From: Actinomycetes bacterium
GTDB lineage: Bacteria; Actinomycetota; Actinomycetes; S36-B12
DNA length: 53,350 bases
Direction of reading: 5' to 3'
Assembly (NCBI GenBank): GCA_014190275.1
Contig: BJGE01000008.1
Location: 1-53,350, forward strand
Below the pieces are notes generated by a model, which was not told the origin of the DNA, ran no database searches, and saw only the letters and a list, made by a program, of their open reading frames with translations. Shown one piece after another: positions 47,636 to 53,350 of the stretch; positions within the stretch are counted from its first letter, which is position 1, and each line of letters starts with the position of its first letter. The position numbers and the translations under genes are program-made.

Positions 47636-47884
47636 ATGACAAACACCGACGTCGCGGAAGGCCGCGAAAGCGGATCGGCGGACCGTAAGCGTCCCGGATT
47701 CTTCGGGCGCTTAGCGTTGTTTGTGCGTCAAGTCATCGTTGAGCTCCGCAAGGTAATTTGGCCAACTCGCAAAGAACTAATTGCTTACACCATCGTGGTC
47801 ATAGTTTTTGTTGTACTCATAGCCGCGATCATCGCGGGCTTTGATTATGTATTCACCAAGGGTGTCCTGTTTATCTTTGGGTAA
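47636..47884 (+). CDS. secE: Preprotein translocase subunit SecE
   Basis: The 82-residue protein has one transmembrane helix (YTIVVIVFVVLIAAIIAGFDYVF) preceded by the conserved amphipathic FVRQVIVELRKVIWPTRKELIAY. The start is ATG 47636, with GTG 47633 one codon upstream. It is directly before nusG. Confidence 0.94.
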   Translation: MTNTDVAEGRESGSADRKRPGFFGRLALFVRQVIVELRKVIWPTRKELIAYTIVVIVFVVLIAAIIAGFDYVFTKGVLFIFG

Positions 47885-47924
47885 TTCAGAGCCTGCCGAC
47901 CAACGAACGAGGAGATAGCCCACC

Positions 47925-48815
47925 GTGTCCGACCAGGACCAGCAACAGCCCGCTCCTTCGGCGGATCCATTCGCGATAGCCCAGCCCGAGTCTGCGGACT
48001 TAGCGGTGGCAGACGCGGACGCTCTCCTTGCCGAGCTGCTGGCCGGTGACGCAGTAGTTCGGGAGCTCGTCGAAGAGGCGGTAATCGAAGAGCTCGTCGA
48101 AGAGGCGGTAATCGAAGAGCTCGTCGAAGAGGCGGTAATCGAAGAGCTCGTCGAAGAGGCGGTAATCGAAGAAATCTTGCTCGACGAGCTTGCCGAAGCC
48201 GAAGAAGTTGACCCGATTGCCGAATTCCGCGAGCAGATGCGCCTAGCGCCGGGTGACTGGTACGTCATTCACTCCTATGCGGGATTTGAGAACAAGGTCA
48301 AGATGAACCTTGAGTCGCGCATCAGCTCACTGAGCATGGAGGATTACATCTTTCAGGTAGAGGTGCCGATGGAGGAAGTCACCGAAATCAAAGGCGGCGT
48401 GCGCAGGCAGGTGCGGCGCAATAAGTTCCCCGGCTACGTGCTCGTGCGCCTTGACCTAACAGATGAGTCTTGGGGCGCGGTTCGCCATACCCCAGGTGTC
48501 ACCGGATTCGTGGGCCACGGGCATCAGCCGTCACCACTTTCGGTTGACGAGGTCACCGCGATCTTGGCCCCGGTTCCGGAGAAGAAAGCCGGCGTACCGG
48601 GTAGCCCAAATGCGGGGGGCGTGGCCGCGGCCGAGCCAATTCACGTTGACTTCCTGGTCGGTGATTCGGTGACCGTGGTCGATGGGCCGTTCGCGACTTT
48701 GCATGCGACCATCTCAGAAATTAATATCGAAGGGCAAAAAGTTACCGGGTTGGTCGAGATATTCGGCCGTGAAACCCCGGTCGAACTTGCTTTCAGTCAG
48801 ATCGACAAGAACTAA
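47925..48815 (+). CDS. nusG: Transcription elongation/antitermination factor NusG with acidic repeat extension
   Basis: The 296-residue protein is longer than the usual 180-240. Residues 1-45 are a low-complexity acidic region, 47-82 are four copies of ELVEEAVIE, and the NGN domain starts near 110 ([17 protein letters not shown]). The KOW domain is near 240-296 ([17 protein letters not shown]). Actinobacterial NusG commonly has an acidic N-terminal extension, but the perfect repeat is unusual. NusG binds RNA polymerase and Rho or S10. It lies between secE and rplK as expected. Confidence 0.95.
   Translation: MSDQDQQQPAPSADPFAIAQPESADLAVADADALLAELLAGDAVVRELVEEAVIEELVEEAVIEELVEEAVIEELVEEAVIEEILLDELAEAEEVDPIAEFREQMRLAPGDWYVIHSYAGFENKVKMNLESRISSLSMEDYIFQVEVPMEEVTEIKGGVRRQVRRNKFPGYVLVRLDLTDESWGAVRHTPGVTGFVGHGHQPSPLSVDEVTAILAPVPEKKAGVPGSPNAGGVAAAEPIHVDFLVGDSVTVVDGPFATLHATISEINIEGQKVTGLVEIFGRETPVELAFSQIDKN
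48063..48170 (+). repeat. nusG: Perfect 27-bp tandem repeat, four copies, inside nusG
   Basis: The unit GAGCTCGTCGAAGAGGCGGT.. is 27 bp long and repeats four times with no mismatch, coding ELVEEAVIE in frame. Exact identity at silent sites suggests recent expansion by slippage. Confidence 0.95.
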
Positions 48816-48872
48816 CCGCCAACTCCCGGGGGCGCCGTCTCCGGGTCACCACAACGAAGGACCTGACACACC

Positions 48873-49307
48873 ATGGCACCGAAGAAAAAGAAGGTTACCG
48901 GCCTGATCAAGCTGCAGATTCAAGCTGGTCTGGCAAACCCGGCGCCGCCCGTTGGCCCGGCACTTGGCCAGCACGGCGTCAACATTATGGAATTCTGCAA
49001 GGCCTATAACGCGGCCACGGAGAACCAGCGCGGCAACGTGATTCCCGTTGAGATCACGGTCTACGAAGACCGTAGCTTCGACTTCACCCTAAAGACGCCA
49101 CCGGCCTCCCGGTTGATCCTCAAAGCTGCCGGACTGGAAAAGGGCTCGGGTAACCCACCGAAGGTTAAGGCCGGCTCAATAACCAAAAATCAGGTGCGTG
49201 AGATCGCCGAAACCAAGATGCCTGATCTGAACGCCAATGACGTCGATGCCGCGATGAAGATCATCGAAGGCACCGCACGTCAGATGGGTATTACTGTTAC
49301 CGCATAG
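48873..49307 (+). CDS. rplK: 50S ribosomal protein L11
   Basis: The 144-residue protein matches L11 throughout: N-terminal [31 protein letters not shown] and C-terminal [15 protein letters not shown]. It binds 23S rRNA at the GTPase-associated centre. Shine-Dalgarno GAAGGAC upstream. Followed by rplA. Confidence 0.97.
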   Translation: MAPKKKKVTGLIKLQIQAGLANPAPPVGPALGQHGVNIMEFCKAYNAATENQRGNVIPVEITVYEDRSFDFTLKTPPASRLILKAAGLEKGSGNPPKVKAGSITKNQVREIAETKMPDLNANDVDAAMKIIEGTARQMGITVTA

Positions 49308-49368
49308 CAATTGAACCGCGTGGGAGGGCCGCCTTGGCCCGCCGACCACAACCTGCGAAGGAGCAGAC

Positions 49369-50082
49369 ATGAAGCGCAGTAAGGCGTATTTGAAGGCCGC
49401 AGAACTAATTGATCAAGACACTCTTTATTCACCGCTAATGGCCGTGCGCCTCGTGAAGAAGGGTATTTCAACCAAATTCGATCCAACTGTTGAGGTCGCG
49501 ATGCGACTGGGGGTTGATTCACGTAAGGCCGATCAAATGGTACGTGGCACCGTGAACCTGCCGCATGGCACCGGCAAGACCGCCCGGGTCCTGGTTTTCG
49601 CTAACGGGGAAAAGGCCGATGAAGCCCGTGCCGCCGGCGCTGACTTTGTTGGATCTGATGAACTCATTGCCAAGGTGGCTGGTGGCTGGACCGACTTCGA
49701 CGCCGCGGTGGCAACACCAGATCTCATGGGTAAGGTTGGCACGCTCGGCAAGGTGCTCGGCCCGCGTGGCCTGATGCCGAATCCGAAGACCGGTACCGTC
49801 ACCATGGACGTCGCTAAAGCCGTTGATGACATCAAGGGCGGCAAAATCGAGATGCGCATCGACAAGCATGCAAATATGCAGTTTCCGATCGGCAAGGCGT
49901 CATTCACCGAACAGCAGCTGGTTGAGAATTACGCAGCGGCCTTGGACGAGATATTGCGGTTGAAGCCATCGGCGGCTAAGGGTCGCTATGTCAAGAAGGC
50001 CACGATGTCGGCCACGATGGGTCCGGGGGTGCCGGTTGATCCCAACCGGGTCAAGAACTTGACCGCTGAGGATGAGATCTAG
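49369..50082 (+). CDS. rplA: 50S ribosomal protein L1
   Basis: The 237-residue protein matches L1: [50 protein letters not shown], and [14 protein letters not shown]. It also represses its own operon in many bacteria. Upstream GCGAAGGAGCAGAC is a strong ribosome site. Confidence 0.97.
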   Translation: MKRSKAYLKAAELIDQDTLYSPLMAVRLVKKGISTKFDPTVEVAMRLGVDSRKADQMVRGTVNLPHGTGKTARVLVFANGEKADEARAAGADFVGSDELIAKVAGGWTDFDAAVATPDLMGKVGTLGKVLGPRGLMPNPKTGTVTMDVAKAVDDIKGGKIEMRIDKHANMQFPIGKASFTEQQLVENYAAALDEILRLKPSAAKGRYVKKATMSATMGPGVPVDPNRVKNLTAEDEI

Positions 50083-50088
50083 GATTTG

Positions 50089-50263
50089 CCAAAGACGGGG
50101 CCGGCCCTTTAGCCTGCCCCTACCAAAGACCGCTGGTCGCGTTTGCCCCGGAACCCCGGGGCTGGCGTCGAAGGCCCCGCTCAAGCGGGCGGCCCGCGCA
50201 GGTTTACGAAGCTCGGCCGCTACCTGCGGTTCCCAGCCCCGTGCGCCTGCGCCGGGGCGTTTT
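50089..50263 (+). ncRNA. L10 (rplJL) mRNA leader
   Basis: The 212-nt gap between rplA and rplJ is structured. It contains the conserved ACCAAAGACCGC stretch of L10 leaders at 50123-50134, a CCCGC-TCAA-GCGGG hairpin (50176-50189), a CGCAGGT/ACCTGCG long stem (50197-50228), and a late GC hairpin. L10 leaders bind the L10(L12)4 complex and switch rplJL expression. The exact ends are approximate. Confidence 0.75.
50236..50263 (+). terminator. Attenuator-type terminator before rplJ
   Basis: GCCCCG and CGGGGC (50236-50258) form a stem with an 11-nt loop, followed by GTTTT. It lies 31 bp upstream of the rplJ start, so it could attenuate rplJL transcription under control of the leader. Confidence 0.5.
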
Positions 50264-50294
50264 ACTTGATCGGGTCCGCAACGAAAGGAGCTCC

Positions 50295-50975
50295 ATGGCC
50301 CGGCCGACCAAGGTGACCACCGTCGCCGATCTCGCCGACCACTTCCGCACCTCCAGTGCGAGCGTGCTCACTGAATACCGTGGACTCACCGTCTCGCAAC
50401 TCAAGGAGTTGCGCCGCTCCCTCGGCGACACCGTGACTTATGCGGTGGTGAAGAACACCCTGACGAAGATCGCTGCAAAGGATGCGGGTGTCACCGGCAT
50501 TGATGAGCTCCTGCGCGGTCCGAGCGCCATCGCCTTCATCAAGGGCGATGCGGTTGACGCGGCCAAGGGCATCCGCAATTTCGCCAAGGCCAACCCGGCT
50601 CTTGTTATCAAGGGCGGGGTGATGGATGGTGTGCTTCTTAGCGCACAGGAAATCGTTCGACTCGCAGATCTTGAGTCCCGCGAGGTATTGCTCGCCAAGC
50701 TGGCATACGCCATGAAGGCTAAGCAGTCGCAGGCTGCCGCATTGTTCTCGGCGCCGTTGGCGAAGACGGCTAGAGCTCTGGGGGCACTGCAAACCAAGTT
50801 GGCCGCTGGTGCGCCGGTTACCCAGGCACCGGTTACCGAGGCACCGGTTACCGAGGCGCTCGTGGTTGAAGAAGTTGCTGCCGAGGAAACTTTCATTGAC
50901 GAAGCTGTTGCTGAAGAAACCGTGATTGACGAAGTTGTTGCTGAAGTAGTTACTGAGGAAATCCCCGAGGGCTAA
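50295..50975 (+). CDS. rplJ: 50S ribosomal protein L10 with acidic C-terminal extension
   Basis: The 226-residue protein is about 50 residues longer than standard L10. The core ([29 protein letters not shown]) is normal and would anchor the L7/L12 stalk. The extension from residue 172 begins with three APVTE/Q repeats (15-bp units, 50811-50855) and continues with acidic blocks [20 protein letters not shown] and [11 protein letters not shown] use ATG 50295 with AAAGGAGCTCC upstream; the track start at 50241 would lie in the leader. Confidence 0.95.
   Translation: MARPTKVTTVADLADHFRTSSASVLTEYRGLTVSQLKELRRSLGDTVTYAVVKNTLTKIAAKDAGVTGIDELLRGPSAIAFIKGDAVDAAKGIRNFAKANPALVIKGGVMDGVLLSAQEIVRLADLESREVLLAKLAYAMKAKQSQAAALFSAPLAKTARALGALQTKLAAGAPVTQAPVTEAPVTEALVVEEVAAEETFIDEAVAEETVIDEVVAEVVTEEIPEG
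50811..50855 (+). repeat. rplJ: 15-bp tandem repeats in rplJ tail
   Basis: GCRCCGGTTACCSAG occurs three times in frame ([15 protein letters not shown]); copies 2 and 3 are identical. Imperfect 30-bp repeats ([26 protein letters not shown]) follow. Confidence 0.85.
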
Positions 50976-51036
50976 AGCCCACCATCACCCGGCCCTTCGG
51001 GGTAATACCCCACCGGAAAACCGAAAGGACGCCACC

Positions 51037-51426
51037 ATGGCGAAGATGAGCACCGATCAACTGCTAGATGCATTCAAGGAAATGACCCTACTTGAGCTCT
51101 CTGAGTTCGTGAAGGTCTTCGAAGACACCTTCGACGTAACTGCGGCAGCACCTGTTGCGGTTGCGGTCGCGGCGCCTGCTGCTGGCGGCGGTGATGCCGG
51201 CGGTTCAGCTGACCAAGATGAGTTCGATGTCATTCTCGAAGCAGCGGGCGAGAACAAAATCCCGGTAATCAAGGAGGTGCGCGCTCTGACCAGCCTTGGC
51301 CTCAAGGAGGCCAAAGATCTAGTTGAGGCCGCACCCAAGGCAGTGCTGGAGAAGGTCAACAAGGAGGCCGCCGACAAGGCGAAGACCGTCCTCGAGGCCG
51401 CTGGCGCCACCGTTTCAGTCAAGTAG
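51037..51426 (+). CDS. rplL: 50S ribosomal protein L7/L12
   Basis: The 129-residue protein has the dimerising N-domain ([28 protein letters not shown]), an Ala/Val hinge rich in [12 protein letters not shown], and the C-terminal factor-binding domain ([35 protein letters not shown]). It forms the stalk with L10. It is followed by an intrinsic terminator. Confidence 0.97.
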   Translation: MAKMSTDQLLDAFKEMTLLELSEFVKVFEDTFDVTAAAPVAVAVAAPAAGGGDAGGSADQDEFDVILEAAGENKIPVIKEVRALTSLGLKEAKDLVEAAPKAVLEKVNKEAADKAKTVLEAAGATVSVK

Positions 51427-51464
51427 TTTGCAGGAAGCTTTTTTGCGCGGCCCAGGCCATGACC

Positions 51465-51495
51465 AAATGAGGCGCCCTTCGGGGCGCCTCATTTT
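51465..51495 (+). terminator. Intrinsic terminator after rplL
   Basis: AAATGAGGCGCCC-TTCG-GGGCGCCTCATTT is a perfect 13-bp stem closed by a UUCG tetraloop, followed by a T. It ends the rplJL transcript ahead of the rpoB region; some readthrough is likely in this operon class. Confidence 0.85.
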
Positions 51496-51551
51496 GGTTG
51501 GGTCTGGTTTTGGTTGGGTCTGGTTTTGGTTGGGTCTGGTTTTGGTTGGGT
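51496..51551 (+). repeat. G-rich 16-bp tandem repeat, 3.5 copies
   Basis: GGTTGGGTCTGGTTTT repeats three times in perfect register, followed by the half unit GGTTGGGT. It starts immediately after the rplL terminator. Runs of GG and GGG could form a two-tier G-quadruplex. Confidence 0.9.
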
Positions 51552-51794
51552 AGCGGCTCGGACAAAGTTTGACAAAATCGGACAAATAGGGTGGCTAGGT
51601 TGCGTTCTGGTCACAGTCCAGGCGGGGTTACTTGACTATCAGGCCACAGGCGGTCACGATTTGGGGGCACGCGAATCCCGCACAGAGCTCGTTTCACGAG
51701 GACGTACTCAGGACAGGCCGGCAAGGGTCAAGAAGCACCGCTGTCGCCGCCGGGCCACCTGTTTACCTCGAGGGGAAGCGAAGGTCGAGGGGGG

Positions 51795-51824
51795 TTGGAC
51801 AGCGGTTTGCCCAAGGGGTATACT
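51795..51824 (+). promoter_or_regulatory. Putative rpoB promoter P1
   Basis: TTGGAC (51795-51800) and TATACT (51819-51824) with an 18-bp spacer. This gives a leader of about 120 nt to the rpoB TTG. Confidence 0.5.
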
Positions 51825-51870
51825 GCTGCTTTGCGCTGCCATCCTTTCGCCCTTCAGCCTGGACCGTCAC

Positions 51871-51899
51871 TTGACAGTTCAGGTGAATTGGCGTTGATA
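51871..51899 (+). promoter_or_regulatory. Putative rpoB promoter P2
   Basis: A perfect TTGACA (51871-51876) is followed 17 bp later by TTGATA (51894-51899), a weaker -10. Confidence 0.4.
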
Positions 51900-51953
51900 A
51901 AGGCGCAGGTTCAAGCCCAATACCAATAGCAGCGCCCTCGGAAGGATCTACTC

Positions 51954-53350
51954 TTGGCCGCCACTCGCACTTTCGAAGTCACCCCACTTTCCCCCGAACT
52001 TCGCCGGGCCTCATTCGCCAAGATTCGCGAACCGCTTGCGGTCCCGGATCTCCTAGCACTGCAAACCGCAAGCTTCCAGTGGCTCCTGGGGCGATCCGAA
52101 TGGCAAGCGCGAGTAGCGGCAGCCATCGCCGCCGGCAATACCGAAATCCCCCAGTCCTCGGGCCTGACGGAGATCTTCGAAGAGATCAGCCCGATCGAGG
52201 ATTTCGCCGGATCGATGTCATTGTCTTTCCGCGATCATCGATTCGAGCCTTCCAAGTACACCGTTGATCAGTGCCGTGAGAAGGATGTAACGTACTCGGC
52301 ACCACTGTTCGTCACCGCTGAATTCGTGAATAACGAGACCGGCGAAATTAAGTCGCAGACCGTTTTCATGGGCGACTTCCCACTCATGACGGACAAGGGC
52401 ACTTTCATCATCAACGGCACCGAGCGGGTGGTGGTCTCGCAGCTGGTGCGGTCTCCGGGAGCCTATTTCGAGCGTTCCGTTGATAAGGCAACCGACAAAG
52501 ATGTTTATATTGCCAAGTTGATCCCGAGCAGGGGAGCCTGGCTGGAATTCGAGATCGACAAGAAGGACCTCGTGGGAGTGCGGGTTGACCGCAAACGTAA
52601 GCAACCGGTCAGTGTGCTGCTGAAGGCCCTTGGCATGACAACCGAGCAGATAGTTGAGCGTTTTGGTCAGTATGAGACTTTCATGGCAACCTTGGAAAAG
52701 GATCACATCGCCACCCAGGAAGATGCACTGCTTGATATTTATCGCAAGTTGCGTCCGGGTGAACCGCCCACGCTTGAAAATGCCAAGAACCTGCTGGACA
52801 ATTTTTACTTCAATGCCAAGCGCTATGACCTAGCCAAGGTTGGGCGTTACAAGATAAACAAGAAGCTCGGGCTTGACCTACCACTGACTCAGAGTGTCTT
52901 GACGCTCGAGGACATTGTGGCAACGGTTGAATACATAGTCCGTTTGCACGCCGGCCTAACCACCATGGAAGGCCCCCGCGGCGAGGTCGCCTGCGCGACC
53001 GACGACATCGACCACTTCGGCAACCGGCGTCTGCGCACCGTGGGAGAACTGATCCAAAATCAGATCCGCACCGGACTATCGCGGATGGAGCGCGTGGTAC
53101 GTGAGCGCATGACCACCCAAGATGTCGAAGCGATCACTCCGCAGACCCTGATCAACATTCGCCCGGTGGTGGCTTCGATCAAGGAGTTCTTCGGCACCTC
53201 TCAGCTTTCGCAGTTCATGGATCAAACCAACCCGCTTGCCGGTCTTACCCACAAGCGCCGTCTGTCGGCACTTGGCCCGGGTGGTCTGTCCCGGGAACGC
53301 GCTGGCTTCGAGGTCCGTGACGTCACCCCCTCCCATTCCGGCCGCATGTG
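51954..53350 (+). CDS. rpoB: DNA-directed RNA polymerase subunit beta, N-terminal part
   Basis: This gene is missing from the ORF track because it has no stop in the window. It starts at TTG 51954 ([17 protein letters not shown]) with GGAAGGA 7 bp upstream, and reads on in frame to the window end, giving about 465 residues. The conserved block [19 protein letters not shown] and the rifampicin region ([30 protein letters not shown]) are present. The main rifampicin-contact residues (D516, H526, S531 in E. coli numbering) are unmutated. Positions 518 and 522 read T and A, where many actinobacteria have N and S. Confidence 0.96.
   Translation, partial: MAATRTFEVTPLSPELRRASFAKIREPLAVPDLLALQTASFQWLLGRSEWQARVAAAIAAGNTEIPQSSGLTEIFEEISPIEDFAGSMSLSFRDHRFEPSKYTVDQCREKDVTYSAPLFVTAEFVNNETGEIKSQTVFMGDFPLMTDKGTFIINGTERVVVSQLVRSPGAYFERSVDKATDKDVYIAKLIPSRGAWLEFEIDKKDLVGVRVDRKRKQPVSVLLKALGMTTEQIVERFGQYETFMATLEKDHIATQEDALLDIYRKLRPGEPPTLENAKNLLDNFYFNAKRYDLAKVGRYKINKKLGLDLPLTQSVLTLEDIVATVEYIVRLHAGLTTMEGPRGEVACATDDIDHFGNRRLRTVGELIQNQIRTGLSRMERVVRERMTTQDVEAITPQTLINIRPVVASIKEFFGTSQLSQFMDQTNPLAGLTHKRRLSALGPGGLSRERAGFEVRDVTPSHSGRM

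Larger units (their letters stand above)
51552..51953. other. rplL-rpoB intergenic region, remainder
   Basis: About 400 bp without a supported gene. The track ORFs here (51514-51897 and 51632-51874) have no recognisable domain and partly cross the repeat. Two promoter candidates for rpoB lie in its 3' half (separate entries). The rest is unassigned leader. Confidence 0.6.

Noticed and set aside
51514-51897. 127-residue ORF between rplL and rpoB
   Set aside because: Begins inside the G-rich repeat, has no recognisable domain and covers both rpoB promoter candidates.

Overview
The window reads as chromosomal DNA of an actinomycete (Actinomycetota, class Actinomycetes). The evidence is a complete menaquinone pathway, Rex, System II cytochrome c maturation, a large nuoA-N operon followed by a polyprenyl synthase, an oxygen-tolerant KorAB pair, tRNA-Thr/tRNA-Met/rpmG followed by two MaoC-type dehydratases, and tRNA-Trp-secE-nusG-rplKA-rplJL-rpoB. 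The order resembles the Mycobacterium and Streptomyces chromosomes. Genes are very tightly packed, with many ATGA/TGATG overlaps, and the DNA is moderately GC-rich with frequent GTG and TTG starts. The genus cannot be named from this. No phage, IS element, CRISPR array or rRNA was seen.

Layout. 1-10.1 kb: lipid enzymes (partial acyltransferase, HAD phosphatase, acyl-CoA ligase), a small thioredoxin-fold protein, the redox sensor Rex, a CobA-HemD protein, and the ResA/CcdA/ResB/CcsB cytochrome c assembly set. The usual heme genes hemA, hemC, hemB and hemL of this neighbourhood are missing. 10.1-18.8 kb: menaquinone genes menA, menE, menB, menC, menD, menF and menG/ubiE on both strands. 18.8-35.2 kb: a nuoA-N operon plus a polyprenyl diphosphate synthase, preceded by a near-perfect Rex operator just downstream of a promoter. 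35.2-40.5 kb: RarD, KorAB (2-oxoacid:ferredoxin oxidoreductase) and, divergent from it, a three-gene operon of a second NuoB, a NuoC-like protein and a NuoI-like ferredoxin. 40.4-47.5 kb: YajQ, four tRNAs, L33, two MaoC proteins, a CysS-tail/glycosyltransferase-like fusion, MurB and an aminotransferase. 47.6 kb to the end: secE, nusG, rplK, rplA, L10 leader, rplJ, rplL and the 5' part of rpoB.

How it fits together. Most of the first 40 kb builds one respiratory chain: menaquinone ring and side chain, complex I, covalent heme attachment for the cytochrome bc/aa3 branch, and Rex as the NADH/NAD+ sensor. KorAB makes reduced ferredoxin-type electrons, and the adjacent B-C-I mini-module is the best candidate for an undescribed electron-transfer device. 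The last 6 kb is the transcription/translation core. It is unusual for acidic, internally repeated extensions on NusG (N-terminal) and L10 (C-terminal).
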